Below are positions 48,979 through 58,285 of a stretch of DNA of 64,000 bases, in pieces. Under the pieces are notes generated by a model that saw only the letters and a list, made by a program, of their open reading frames with translations, was not told the DNA's origin and searched no databases. Source of the stretch: Clostridia bacterium. Lineage in GTDB: Bacteria; Bacillota; Clostridia; Oscillospirales; Acutalibacteraceae. The number at the start of each line of letters is the position of its first letter. The first letter of the stretch is position 1. Where the stretch lies: assembly GCA_017937865.1 (NCBI GenBank), contig JAGBCU010000047.1, positions 1 through 64,000 on the forward strand. Direction: 5' to 3'. A program made the translations under genes and the position numbers.

Positions 48979-51450
48979 ATGAAAATCGTATTTTCGACTA
49001 AAAACGTAAGTCGTGCCTCATTCCTTGATACTTGCCGTTACGCCTTTGATTACGGTTTTGAAGGCTTTGAAATTTACGATGCTATAAAGGAAAGAAGCTC
49101 ACATCACGACAGTATCTTAAGACGTGACCGTATTGCTGATGCAAAAAGAAAGCTTGTAAACAGAAATCTTACAGTTTCGGCACTTCGTATGCCTGACCCT
49201 GTTGAAAATGAAAACACTACTGCAGAGCTTATTGAAAAATACGTTAATATGGCGGCTGCATCAGGCATCGAAAACGTTATTGTACGTACAGAGATTAAAA
49301 CCGACTTTGACATGCTTGACGAAAAAATGACGGGTGCGATAAAACGAGCAGAAGCTGTTGACGTTAACGTTTTATTTGAAACCGTTGGTTACCTTGCAAG
49401 AACTGAAAACGTAATCGGTATTATTAATCACTTTGCATCTGCGGCTATCGGTGTTTCATGGAACGTGAGAGGAACTTATTTTGATGCAGGCGAAACTGCT
49501 GAAACTACCATTAAAAACCTTGGTGCATACATTAAATATGTACGCCTCGGTGATATGAAGGACGGAAAGACAGTTTTAATCGGCGAAGGCGATTTAGACG
49601 TTGAAAAATTATTAAATTCTCTTTCTTCGCTTAACTACGAGGGCTTTATCTGTGCCGCTTGGAATGAAGAAATCAGCGATGCTGATATCGTTCTCACACA
49701 CTTTACAAACTATATTGCATCATTAGGCCGCGAAAAGAAGGTTTACGACCGTGCATATTATAACCGTGACAAATCCGGTACTTTCGTTTGGAAAAAGTAT
49801 GACGTTATAGATGCAACCTTTTCTGACGTGCTTGATACAATGGCTGAGAAATACCCCGACCAGTATGCATTCAAATACCCCACTCTTGACTATACAAGAA
49901 CCTACGAACAATTCCGCCGTGACGTTGACGAATGTGCTGCAGCCTTGATTTCACTTGGCGTAAAAGCAGGTGACCACGTTGCAATTTGGGCAACTAACGT
50001 TCCTCAGTGGTTTATCACCTTCTGGGCAACAACAAAAATCGGTGCAGTTCTTGTTACTGTTAACACAGCTTATAAAATTCACGAAATTGAATATTTGCTC
50101 AAGCAGTCTGACACTCATACGCTCGTTATGATTGAATTCTGCAAAGACATTAACTACAAAGAAATTATCGAGGAGCTTTGCCCCGAGCTTAAAAGCCTTG
50201 AGCCCGGCTCACCCTTATATTCTAAAAACCTCCCCTTCCTTCGTAACGTTGTTACAGTTGGCTTTGATATGGAGGGTTGTCTTACCTGGGAGCAGATGTT
50301 ATCACGTTCATCACTTATCCCCAGAGAAGAGGTTCGCAGACGTGCTTCTCTTGTTAAGCCCGACGATGTTTGTAATATGCAGTACACTTCAGGTACAACG
50401 GGCTTCCCCAAGGGCGTTATGCTTACACACCGTAACATCGTAAACAACGGTAAAACAATCGGTGACAGAATGGATTTATCAACCGCAGACCGTATGATGA
50501 TTCAGGTGCCTATGTTCCATTGCTTCGGAATGGTGCTTTCAATGACATCTATGATGACTCACGGCGGTACGCTTTGCCCTATCCCCTATTTCTCACCGAA
50601 ATCAGCACTTGCATGCGTAAACGACGAGCGTATCACCTGCTTTAACGGTGTTCCTACAATGTTTATTGCAATGTTCAATCACGCCGATTTTGCAAAAACT
50701 GATTTCTCATATATGCGAACAGGTATTATGGCAGGTGCAAACTGCCCTGCAGACCTTATGCGCCGTGCATCAGTTGAAATGAATATGCGTGAAATCATTT
50801 CAGTTTACGGTCAGACAGAAGCTTCACCCGGTTGTACTATGGGTGAGGTAAACGAAGACCTTGACCACCGTGTTGAAACTGTTGGTAGTGCATTCCCAGG
50901 TGTTGAATGTAAAATTATTGATCCCGAAACAGGCGACGAGCTTCCCGACGGTCAAAGCGGTGAATTCGTTGCACGTGGCTTTAACATTATGAAGGGCTAC
51001 TACAAGATGCCCGAAGCTACCGCTCAGGCGATTGACAGCGAGGGTTGGCTCCATTCAGGCGATATTTGTATGAGAACTCCCGACGGATATTATAAGGTTA
51101 CGGGACGTCTTAAGGATATGATTATTCGTGGCGGTGAAAACCTTTACCCACGAGAAATTGAGGAATTCTACCTTACTAACCCCAAGGTTCGTGACGTTCA
51201 GGTTGTTGGTGTTCCCGACGAGCAATACGGTGAGGAATGCTGTGCTTGGATTATTCTTCACAAGGGCGAAACAGCCGACGAAAAAGAAATGAAGGAATAC
51301 GGAAATGCATCTATTGCAAGACACAAGGTTCCCAAATACTTCTTATTCGTTAAAGAATTCCCTATGAATGCTGCAGGTAAAATTCTCAAATATAAAATGA
51401 GAGAAGAGTCACTCGACAGATACAATGCTCAAAAGAACGGCAACGAATAA
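48979..51450 (+). CDS. TIM-barrel/acyl-CoA ligase fusion
   Basis: An 823-residue protein. Residues 1-255 resemble sugar-phosphate isomerase/epimerase (xylose-isomerase-like) TIM barrels (TKNVSRASFLDTCRYAFDYG, ENVIVRTE, VLFETVGYL, GVSWNVRGTYFDAG). From about 270 it is a fatty-acid-type AMP-binding CoA ligase with YTSGTTGFPKG (near 468), YGQTEASPG, HSGDICMRTPDG and AAGKILKYKM. All motifs for ligation are present. ATG 48979 starts one base after the upstream stop with GAGGAGG. A fusion of these two folds is unusual; the barrel may make or modify the acid that the ligase activates. Confidence 0.87.
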   Translation: MKIVFSTKNVSRASFLDTCRYAFDYGFEGFEIYDAIKERSSHHDSILRRDRIADAKRKLVNRNLTVSALRMPDPVENENTTAELIEKYVNMAAASGIENVIVRTEIKTDFDMLDEKMTGAIKRAEAVDVNVLFETVGYLARTENVIGIINHFASAAIGVSWNVRGTYFDAGETAETTIKNLGAYIKYVRLGDMKDGKTVLIGEGDLDVEKLLNSLSSLNYEGFICAAWNEEISDADIVLTHFTNYIASLGREKKVYDRAYYNRDKSGTFVWKKYDVIDATFSDVLDTMAEKYPDQYAFKYPTLDYTRTYEQFRRDVDECAAALISLGVKAGDHVAIWATNVPQWFITFWATTKIGAVLVTVNTAYKIHEIEYLLKQSDTHTLVMIEFCKDINYKEIIEELCPELKSLEPGSPLYSKNLPFLRNVVTVGFDMEGCLTWEQMLSRSSLIPREEVRRRASLVKPDDVCNMQYTSGTTGFPKGVMLTHRNIVNNGKTIGDRMDLSTADRMMIQVPMFHCFGMVLSMTSMMTHGGTLCPIPYFSPKSALACVNDERITCFNGVPTMFIAMFNHADFAKTDFSYMRTGIMAGANCPADLMRRASVEMNMREIISVYGQTEASPGCTMGEVNEDLDHRVETVGSAFPGVECKIIDPETGDELPDGQSGEFVARGFNIMKGYYKMPEATAQAIDSEGWLHSGDICMRTPDGYYKVTGRLKDMIIRGGENLYPREIEEFYLTNPKVRDVQVVGVPDEQYGEECCAWIILHKGETADEKEMKEYGNASIARHKVPKYFLFVKEFPMNAAGKILKYKMREESLDRYNAQKNGNE

Positions 51451-51483
51451 ACAGTTAAATTAACTGTAATTGACAAATCAACA

Positions 51484-51521
51484 AAAAGGGTCGGACTATC
51501 TTTGCAGAGGTCCGACCTTTT
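51484..51521 (+). terminator. Terminator of the LeuA-like/ligase operon
   Basis: AAAAGGGTCGGAC and GTCCGACCTTTT pair with one bulge. It closes the T-box 3 transcript. Confidence 0.85.
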
Positions 51522-51545
51522 AACATTAAAGCAGAGATGATACAA

Positions 51546-52364
51546 ATGAAATTTAAAATATTAGACTCACACTGTCACATATTCCCCGATAAAATAGCCC
51601 GCAAGGCAACCGACAGTATTGACGAGTTTTATCAGATAAGTGAATCAGGAGTTATTAACGGCTGCGGTTTTGTCGGCACGGCAAAAGCACTTATTACTCA
51701 ATGCGACGAAACGGGCGTTGAAAAATGCCTTGTAACCTCAGTTGCAACAACACCTCACCACGCTCAAAGCATTAACACATTTATTGCAAGCGAGGTAAAG
51801 CTTTTCCCTGATAGATTTATAGGCTTTGGCTCACTCCACCCCGACAGCGAAACCTTAGAGGAAGATGCAAGCCACCTTATTGAGCTTGGCTTAAAGGGCG
51901 TTAAGCTTCACCCCGATATTCAGAATTTCAAGGTGGACGACCCAAAGGTTATCCGCATATTTAAAATTTGCAACGAAAAAGGCTTACCTGTTCTCTTACA
52001 CACAGGTGATTCAAGGTTCGATAATTCTAATCCTGACAGAGTTGAAAAGATTTTAAAAATGTTCCCGGATTTAACGGTAATCGGCGCTCATTTCGGCGGT
52101 TGGTCAGTTTGGGAAGAGGCAACAAAAAAGCTTAATAAATATAAAAACTTTTACGTTGACACTTGCTCATCCTTTTACGCCCTTTCAAGAGAAACTGCAA
52201 GAAAAATCATTGATACCTACGGTCACGAAAAGGTTATTTTCGGAACAGATTTTCCTATGTGGAAGCAAAAGGATGAATTAGAATTTCTCTTTTCTCTCGG
52301 GTTAAGTGACGAACAGCTGCAGGATATACTTTATAATAATTTTATGGGTTTAATAAATATTTAA
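51546..52364 (+). CDS. Amidohydrolase family (amidohydrolase 2 type) protein
   Basis: About 272 residues forming a metal-dependent TIM barrel. DSHCHIFP carries the HxH motif, GVKLHPDIQ the following His, VIGAHFGG another His and FGTDFPMW the catalytic Asp. Relatives hydrolyse or decarboxylate cyclic or aromatic acids. It lies just after the terminator of the ligase operon in the same orientation and could be expressed by read-through. The start could be ATG 51537 or 51546; the ribosome site is weak. Substrate unknown. Confidence 0.82.
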   Translation: MKFKILDSHCHIFPDKIARKATDSIDEFYQISESGVINGCGFVGTAKALITQCDETGVEKCLVTSVATTPHHAQSINTFIASEVKLFPDRFIGFGSLHPDSETLEEDASHLIELGLKGVKLHPDIQNFKVDDPKVIRIFKICNEKGLPVLLHTGDSRFDNSNPDRVEKILKMFPDLTVIGAHFGGWSVWEEATKKLNKYKNFYVDTCSSFYALSRETARKIIDTYGHEKVIFGTDFPMWKQKDELEFLFSLGLSDEQLQDILYNNFMGLINI

Positions 52365-52432
52365 AGCAACTATAAACGACTATTGCTTTTAAATAAGCTT
52401 TCAGAAAAACAAATCAAAAACACGTTAATTTT

Positions 52433-52475
52433 CCAAGGTGTGTACCTTCCTTCGAAGGAAGGGGGACCACCTTGG
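52433..52475. repeat. Palindromic repeat related to the CTTCCTTACGG family
   Basis: CCAAGGTG...CACCTTGG outer arms and CCTTCCTTCGAAGGAAGG inner palindrome. It is related to the repeat at 24027-24061, which also has CCACCTTGG next to ACCTTCCTT. Confidence 0.65.
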
Positions 52476-52540
52476 ATTATTTTATTTATCAGATACATTT
52501 TCAAGCGTGCCTATAATATGTTTTCACAATATAGTTTAAC

Positions 52541-52587
52541 GGGTGGTGGAAGGTTCTCTACGCGACAAGTCGCGTAGGGTACCACCC
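52541..52587. repeat. Palindromic intergenic repeat
   Basis: GGGTGGTGG...TACCACCC outer arms and CTACGCGAC-AA-GTCGCGTAG inner stem. Its right end, TACCACCCACCGC, is shared with 11227-11242. Confidence 0.7.
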
Positions 52588-52613
52588 ACCGCCCCGACTC
52601 AGTAACAAATAAA

Positions 52614-52716
52614 GGATAGTATATTCACACGAAATATACTATCCTCTAAATTTAAGTCTATCAAAGGTCGGTCCCCCCTCCTTTTTGCAAGCAAAAAAGA
52701 GGGATAGGCTTCGCAT
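52614..52716. repeat. Hairpin plus dispersed repeat block
   Basis: GGATAGTATATT with AATATACTATCC (52614-52644) is a near-perfect hairpin. At 52670-52716 the GGTCCCCCCTCCTTTTTG...GGATAGGCTTCGCA block matches 11249-11294. The remaining bases of this 466-bp gap (52365-52830) hold a tandem ACCGGTGACT pair near 52812-52832 and no gene. Confidence 0.7.
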
Positions 52717-52830
52717 CAATTTAATTAATATAAATACAACAGGTTTGCGAAGCTTAATACCATCATAGACCTATTTCTATTAGCTATTGTTTTGCAAAGC
52801 TACCGGAGACCGGTGACTGACGACCGGTGA

Positions 52831-53640
52831 CTAACATCTTCTGCTTTCGGGTGACACGATATCAACAAAATAACTGCATGACCTTAGTCTGTCAAAACAT
52901 CTGTCGCCTATGTAATCAGACAGCTCTGCTTTAGTAAGGTTAGTTGTGAGCATTAAAGGCAAGCCTTGAGAATAGCGGTAATCTATAATGTTAAGGTACA
53001 TTGTCTGAAGACGGTTTTTATCGTAATTAGATGCTCCTACGTCATCAATAACAAGAAGTTTCTCGGCTTTTTTCATTTCATCAAGCAGGCTTTCGGTTTT
53101 GCAGTAGTTGTAATCCTCATAAAACAGAACATATAAATCCATTTCAGTAATAAATTTACACGGTGATTTCACGGGTGAAAAATACTTTTCATAGCAAAGA
53201 TTTTTTCGTTCCTTTAAAATCTGATTTATATAAGCTTCATGTACAGGATAACGCTCATTAAAATCGTTGATAATAGCACAAGCAATATACGTTTTTCCGC
53301 TACCACGGTTCCCCTGAAGGACGAGGCTGTTTTTACTCTCTGTTCCGCCCTGCTTCAAAAGCTGATTCAACAAATATTTGCCACCACGCACTGCAACCTC
53401 GTTATATTTATCAACCTTAGCCGTTTTAAATGATGCCTTCTGTCCCAAATTTGAAAGACGACTGTTAATATTTCGTAATCTGATTGCCGTTTCTTTCGCA
53501 TATTCATAATCAGCCTGTTCCTTTTCTTCTCTTAATTTTCTTTCACATTCACACTCAATATAAACATCAATATTTACATATTTAATATGCTTTTTTTCCT
53601 TTAATTTGCCACAAATACGGCAATGTGATTTGTCCTCCAT
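52831..53640 (-). CDS. DnaC-like helicase loader (phage-type ATPase)
   Basis: A 269-residue AAA+ ATPase with Walker A LQGNRGSGKTYIA and Walker B LLVIDDVGAS, sensor MLTTNL, and DRCFDRLRS arginine-finger region, matching DnaC/IstB-type loaders. The N-terminus CRICG...CECE could bind zinc. It would load a replicative helicase with the initiator-like protein encoded just upstream (TAATG overlap). Such pairs are typical of prophage replication modules; no other phage gene is near, so this is a remnant or orphan module. Confidence 0.85.
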   Translation of the reverse strand: MEDKSHCRICGKLKEKKHIKYVNIDVYIECECERKLREEKEQADYEYAKETAIRLRNINSRLSNLGQKASFKTAKVDKYNEVAVRGGKYLLNQLLKQGGTESKNSLVLQGNRGSGKTYIACAIINDFNERYPVHEAYINQILKERKNLCYEKYFSPVKSPCKFITEMDLYVLFYEDYNYCKTESLLDEMKKAEKLLVIDDVGASNYDKNRLQTMYLNIIDYRYSQGLPLMLTTNLTKAELSDYIGDRCFDRLRSCSYFVDIVSPESRRC

Positions 53641-54368
53641 TAAAAATCCCCTTTCAAAATATAATCGGGCAAATCATCACCGTCGGTGTATCTGCTCGGG
53701 TTGGTAATATCACCGATAACATCAAAAGGCTCATCCTCCCACCGCCTTTGAGAAAGATACGTGGCAGGGTTCGGTATATAACGCCCATTTGAATTGCACC
53801 ATCTGTCTGATTTTTTCTGCCATTTAAGAGCGTTTAATATTTCAAGCATATCATTTTCCGTTAGACGTGCCTTTTTCCATTGCTTAAATGCTTCACCCTT
53901 ACCCACTTTTTTAGGATACTCCTTCCAGAAAGAAAGAAATTCTTCACTATACACACACGCCGTTTTTGAAGAAAACGATGTACTTTTAATTTTTTTGTCA
54001 GCTTCATTTACATTATCATTATCAGTGTCATTCACATTATCAATATCATTAACATTATCAGTATCATTATCACCTGCAAATGCATCAATTTGCATACTAT
54101 TGCATTCATTTGCATTTACCGTCCATCTTTTTTTTGCATTTTCTGACTTTACTTTACAAACCTTTTCATATTTTTCAAGGTCACGTTTAATTGTATTTCT
54201 TATAACGCTAAACGCTACTGTTAACGCAAGATCTGAAAATTCAGGCTCAACACCGTTTTTCACAAATTCTAATACGCTTGTTAAAAGCACCCCTCTTTGC
54301 TCAATGCTTAATAGCTCAAAAACATCATACCAATCGTAATAAAACACAAAGCTTTTCTTTTTTACCAT
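53640..54368 (-). CDS. Phage-type replication initiator-like protein (DUF6291/DnaD-like)
   Basis: A 242-residue protein. The N-terminal 85 residues (FVFYYDWYDVFELLSIEQRG) look like DUF6291 proteins, replisome-organiser relatives. The middle (about 97-120) is an Asp/Asn/Val repeat with an NDTDN-type period encoded by ATTATC-rich tandem DNA, and the C-terminal part (FWKEYPKKVGKGEAFKQWKK, NPATYLSQRRWED) is conserved in phage replication proteins. AAGGAG precedes ATG 54368. It is cotranscribed with the DnaC-like gene. Confidence 0.75.
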   Translation of the reverse strand: MVKKKSFVFYYDWYDVFELLSIEQRGVLLTSVLEFVKNGVEPEFSDLALTVAFSVIRNTIKRDLEKYEKVCKVKSENAKKRWTVNANECNSMQIDAFAGDNDTDNVNDIDNVNDTDNDNVNEADKKIKSTSFSSKTACVYSEEFLSFWKEYPKKVGKGEAFKQWKKARLTENDMLEILNALKWQKKSDRWCNSNGRYIPNPATYLSQRRWEDEPFDVIGDITNPSRYTDGDDLPDYILKGDF

Positions 54369-54604
54369 TTTTTCTCCTTTCTTTTACCGAACATTTGTTC
54401 CCTCATTTGTATAATAACACGTGTTTTTTTAAAATGCCACCCAAATTCTCAAAAAGTTGAAAAAATTTTAAAAAAATCAAAATTGAGCCGAACATGTTCT
54501 TTACTTTTAACTATTGCAAACGTTGTAAACATATGGTAAAATTGTAAACTGTATTTAAATATTTCATACAATGGAATGAAGAATATTTTTGAGGTGTTAC
54601 GTTA

Positions 54605-55531
54605 ATGATTTGTAACAATATTTTAGAGGCTATGGGTAACACTCCCATTATCCGTCTTAACCATATTGCCGACCCTGACGGTGCTGAAATACTTGTTAAA
54701 TTTGAAGGCTTGAACGTTGGCGGCTCTATTAAAACAAGAACTGCTTTCAATATGATTAAAAGAGCCGAGGAACAAGGTCTTATCAATAAAGATACTGTTA
54801 TTGTTGAGCCTACAAGCGGTAACCAGGGTATCGGTCTTGCTCTCGTTGGTGCGGTTAAGGGTTATAAAACAATAATTATTATGCCCGACTCAGTCAGTGA
54901 AGAAAGACGCCTTCTTGTAAAGCAATACGGTGCTGAGGTTATGCTTATTCACGATGCGGGTAACATCGGTAAATGCATTGACGAATGCTTACAGACTGCT
55001 TTGAAAATGCAAGAGGAAAACGAAAACGTTTTCGTTCCTCAGCAGTTTGAAAACCCTGCAAACGTTGAAGTTCAAAGAAATTTTTCGGGCAGAGAAATTT
55101 TAGAGCAGGTAGGAAAGCCTATTCACGGCTTTTGCTCGGGTATAGGTACAGGCGGTACGATTACGGGTATCGGTGAAACTCTTAAGGAGGCTAACCCCGA
55201 TATACTTATCTGGGCGGTTGAGCCTGAGCACGCCGCTATTCTTTCGGGTGGCTCTATAGGTACTCACGTTCAGATGGGTATCGGTGACGGTCTTATCCCC
55301 CCTATTCTAAACAGAAATATTTACAGCGATATTTGTATAGTAAAAGACGAGGAAGCTCTTGAAACCTCAAAGCTTCTAGCATCAAAGGAAGGTATTCTTT
55401 GCGGTATTTCAAGCGGTACAAACGTTGCCGCCGCTGTAAAGCTTGCGAAAAAGCTTGGCAAGGGAAAAACAGTTGTTACAATTCTCCCTGATACTGCTGA
55501 AAGATATTTCTCAACTCCCCTTTTTGAATAA
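54605..55531 (+). CDS. cysK: Cysteine synthase family enzyme
   Basis: A 308-residue PLP fold-type II enzyme. GNTPIIRLN is the start signature, GGSIKTRTA supplies the PLP Lys, EPTSGNQGIGLA the substrate loop (Gln where CysK usually has Thr), and GIGTGGTITG the phosphate loop. It makes cysteine from O-acetylserine and sulfide. The Gln and the KTR instead of KDR around the Lys are deviations shared by some anaerobe variants, so a related O-acyl-serine or homoserine lyase is possible. GAGGTG precedes ATG 54605. Confidence 0.88.
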   Translation: MICNNILEAMGNTPIIRLNHIADPDGAEILVKFEGLNVGGSIKTRTAFNMIKRAEEQGLINKDTVIVEPTSGNQGIGLALVGAVKGYKTIIIMPDSVSEERRLLVKQYGAEVMLIHDAGNIGKCIDECLQTALKMQEENENVFVPQQFENPANVEVQRNFSGREILEQVGKPIHGFCSGIGTGGTITGIGETLKEANPDILIWAVEPEHAAILSGGSIGTHVQMGIGDGLIPPILNRNIYSDICIVKDEEALETSKLLASKEGILCGISSGTNVAAAVKLAKKLGKGKTVVTILPDTAERYFSTPLFE

Positions 55532-55537
55532 AAATTT

Positions 55538-55577
55538 AGTCTGCAAGTTATAATCATCAAAACTTGCAGACTTTTTA
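55538..55577 (+). terminator. cysK terminator
   Basis: AGTCTGCAAGTT pairs with AACTTGCAGACT and is followed by T5. Confidence 0.9.
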
Positions 55578-55595
55578 TTTTACTTATTTTTGATT

Positions 55596-56132
55596 TTACT
55601 GTGCTTCGCTTATTTTAATATCAGCGGCGGTAAGCTCTGTATTATTTGTGATAATATCAATAATTTGAAGAGCGGCATCTTCAACGAGTGCACCCTTACC
55701 TACTACAACCTGAGCAGAGCCTTCGCTTATAACTACAACACATTCGCTTGCAAGCTTTGCTGAAATAAGAGCCTCAATATCGCTTTCAAGCTTGATTTGG
55801 GCAGTCATTTCGTCAATTGACTGCGTAATGCTTTTCGCTTCTTCAGACCCGCTTTCAACTGCTTTTAAGGATTCATTCAGCTTTTCGATTGCTTCATCAC
55901 GTGATTTTTGACGGTTAAGCTTTACCTCGCTGAAATAATCTGAAACGTTACCCTCGGCATTTACGTATTTTGCCTCGCCTAAATTCTGCACGTATTCAGC
56001 ACCCGTGGTTTCCTCGGGTGTTGCTGTTTTTTCATTGTTACCCGTATAATACCAATTCACAAACACCGCCGCACCTAAAGCGACAACTAAGGTTGCTAAA
56101 ATCAACTGTCTTCTTTTAATTAAAACGTTCAT
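55596..56132 (-). CDS. spoIIIAH: Stage III sporulation protein AH
   Basis: A 178-residue protein with one N-terminal membrane helix (LILATLVVALGAAVFVNW) and an exported ring-building-motif domain with a Glu-rich helix (KLNESLKAVESGSEEAKSIT). It sits in the mother-cell engulfing membrane and contacts SpoIIQ across the gap to form the feeding channel. AGGAG precedes ATG 56132. It is the last gene of the eight-gene spoIIIA operon. Confidence 0.93.
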   Translation of the reverse strand: MNVLIKRRQLILATLVVALGAAVFVNWYYTGNNEKTATPEETTGAEYVQNLGEAKYVNAEGNVSDYFSEVKLNRQKSRDEAIEKLNESLKAVESGSEEAKSITQSIDEMTAQIKLESDIEALISAKLASECVVVISEGSAQVVVGKGALVEDAALQIIDIITNNTELTAADIKISEAQ

Positions 56133-56143
56133 AAAAAATTCTC

Positions 56144-56677
56144 CTAACTCATTTTTTCAACCGATACCCTTGCACTGCTTATATTAAATAATGCACAAAC
56201 AGTTTGGGTAATGGCATTTTTTACTTTTATATTGTCCGCACCCTGCGCGACTACCGCAACACCTTTTATTGCAGGCTCGTATACCTTTACAACAAGGCAC
56301 TCTTCATTGCTTGACCCGTTTTTAATAATTATGTATTCCTCCTGAAATTCTTTCTTTTCGTCGGTTTCACCCTTATCCTCTTTAGTGGAATAACCCTTTG
56401 CGAAAACATTTTCGTAGCTGCTTTCAAGAGTGAGCATCACCTCTACCTTTCCTGCACCGTTTATTTTTTCAAGAATAACTTCAAGCTCTTTTTCCGTTTG
56501 CTCAATATATTTTTGAGAATTAACGCTTCCGTCTTCATTAAGCGAATTTGTTGCTTGAAGGCTTCCTGAAAGCTCGCTTAAAGCTACAACCAAAAGCATA
56601 GCAACCGCCGATATAATTAAAACAATATTCTTTTTGCCGATATTGAAGGTTTTCAACTTTTTTAAAACGTTATTCAT
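56144..56677 (-). CDS. spoIIIAG: Stage III sporulation protein AG
   Basis: A 177-residue protein with one membrane helix (IVLIISAVAMLLVVALSEL) and a ring-forming domain (YIEQTEKELEVILEKINGAG, VMLTLESSYENVFA). It forms the large oligomeric ring of the channel. ATG 56677 overlaps the stop of spoIIIAF by 8 nt. Confidence 0.93.
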   Translation of the reverse strand: MNNVLKKLKTFNIGKKNIVLIISAVAMLLVVALSELSGSLQATNSLNEDGSVNSQKYIEQTEKELEVILEKINGAGKVEVMLTLESSYENVFAKGYSTKEDKGETDEKKEFQEEYIIIKNGSSNEECLVVKVYEPAIKGVAVVAQGADNIKVKNAITQTVCALFNISSARVSVEKMS

Positions 56678-57140
56678 TTTTAACACCGACTTCTAATACG
56701 CTTTTATATTCTTGGGAAACGTTATTTTTAATCTCTTCGATTTTATTTTGAAATTCACTTGAAACCTCTATTTTAATTCTTTCAAGAAACACGGTATTTT
56801 CTTCTTCGTCTACAGTTGTGATTATATATATTTCATATTCCTGAACTTCGCAATTTATGAGTATATTACGCATTTCGTCATAAAGTTTTTTCTCTAAAAG
56901 GCTTTGGGTATGTACTAAAGCCTGGTACCTTGTATTCTCGGTATTTGTTTCTGAACCAAAAATTTCTTCTAAATTCACGTCAACTTTCAGCAAAGGAAAA
57001 ACAACGGTTGAAACTAAAAAAAGGGTGATTATAACTCTTAAGGTTTTTCGCATTTTTTCGGGAGTTATATATTCTAAAATCCCCCCTGCTAACGAGCATA
57101 CCGCATAATTTAAAAGAACACTTTTTATTGCTTCATTCAT
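56670..57140 (-). CDS. spoIIIAF: Stage III sporulation protein AF
   Basis: A 156-residue protein with two membrane helices at the N-terminus and a soluble C-terminal domain of the ring-building type. ATG 57140 lies one base after the spoIIIAE stop, with GGGTG upstream. Position and membrane pattern fit SpoIIIAF. Confidence 0.9.
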   Translation of the reverse strand: MNEAIKSVLLNYAVCSLAGGILEYITPEKMRKTLRVIITLFLVSTVVFPLLKVDVNLEEIFGSETNTENTRYQALVHTQSLLEKKLYDEMRNILINCEVQEYEIYIITTVDEEENTVFLERIKIEVSSEFQNKIEEIKNNVSQEYKSVLEVGVKNE

Positions 57141-57141
57141 T

Positions 57142-58281
57142 TTAAACACCCTTTATAAAAATAACTACGCCTACGGAAACGACGAAAATAACAGCAGAGA
57201 AAATAATCGTTGCGCCTAATAGTACAAGGGAATCCTTTAACACCGATAGCATACCCGACGCTTTTTCAACGCCCGAAAGCTCGGCTATATTTATGGCGAG
57301 CATTAAAGCTATTATCCAACCGCCGATTTGAAGAAGAGTGGGTAAAACGGTTACAACAACTGTTACGATACCAAAAACGCCAACCGTATTTCTTATTAAA
57401 GAAAGGCTCGATATAAGAGCATAATAGCTTTCGCTTACGGCACCGCCCACAATAGGCAAGGTTTTACCTACAACAAATTTTACACCTCTTGCGGTTAAAG
57501 AATCAGCACCCGCACCTAAAACACCTTTTAAGGTAACGATACCCGAAAAGAAGGTAGCAACAAAGCCCAAAAAAGATATGTAAATCGTTTTTACTGTCCT
57601 TGAAAGCTTGATGCTGAAATCGTAAATATCAAAGCAAGAAAGAAAGCTCATACAACACATTGCATTTATTGCGGGCTTACTTACCCCCGAAAGCAAGGCG
57701 GAAAAAAGAGAATCTGAAAGCACGGCAAGTGAGGCGTAAGAGGTGCCTAAGCTGACGTTTCCCGAGGAAGATACAATAGCACAAAAAACGCCCGCAAATG
57801 AAACAGTAAAAACGTTTAACGTTTCAAGAACAGAAAACGAATTCAACACTACCTGACTTACAGGCACGCAAGCACACAAAGCAACAACACTGTCACCAAT
57901 AAGCCTTACCGTTGTGCTATCCCCCGTAAAAGACATAATCACAGAGGTTATTGCCATAATTCCTACAGCAGAAATAAAGAATACCGCAGGCTCCTTAAAG
58001 GCATTCCCTCCTATTTCAAAAAGGCAATTTACAACTCTTTTTATATCGGTATTGTAAAGATTTTCAAAGCTTATAGAGTCAATACCCATTTCGCTCAGAA
58101 TACTTGCAGTTTCGTTTGAAATGCTATCCGTTATCTTCTCAAATTCAAACTCTTTATTATACGTATCGATATTTGAATCTATAGAAAAAGCGGTAACACT
58201 AAAGCTAAAGAAAAGAATGATTGTGATTGATATAAATAAAAAAGCTTTTTTTAAGCTTTTGACTTTTTTTACACTCATCAT
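57142..58281 (-). CDS. spoIIIAE: Stage III sporulation protein AE
   Basis: A 379-residue polytopic protein with an N-terminal signal-like helix, an exported loop and about eight more helices. VRLIGDSVVALCACVPVSQV and GGAVSESYYALISSLSLIRN are conserved SpoIIIAE stretches. It is thought to form the inner-membrane part of the channel platform. GGGTGA precedes ATG 58281. Confidence 0.93.
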   Translation of the reverse strand: MMSVKKVKSLKKAFLFISITIILFFSFSVTAFSIDSNIDTYNKEFEFEKITDSISNETASILSEMGIDSISFENLYNTDIKRVVNCLFEIGGNAFKEPAVFFISAVGIMAITSVIMSFTGDSTTVRLIGDSVVALCACVPVSQVVLNSFSVLETLNVFTVSFAGVFCAIVSSSGNVSLGTSYASLAVLSDSLFSALLSGVSKPAINAMCCMSFLSCFDIYDFSIKLSRTVKTIYISFLGFVATFFSGIVTLKGVLGAGADSLTARGVKFVVGKTLPIVGGAVSESYYALISSLSLIRNTVGVFGIVTVVVTVLPTLLQIGGWIIALMLAINIAELSGVEKASGMLSVLKDSLVLLGATIIFSAVIFVVSVGVVIFIKGV

Positions 58282-58285
58282 TTTT

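Noticed and set aside
53990..54075. CRISPR-like short repeats
   Set aside because: The repeated ATTATC/CATTATCA units are tandem, have no spacers and code for an Asn/Asp/Val tract in frame.
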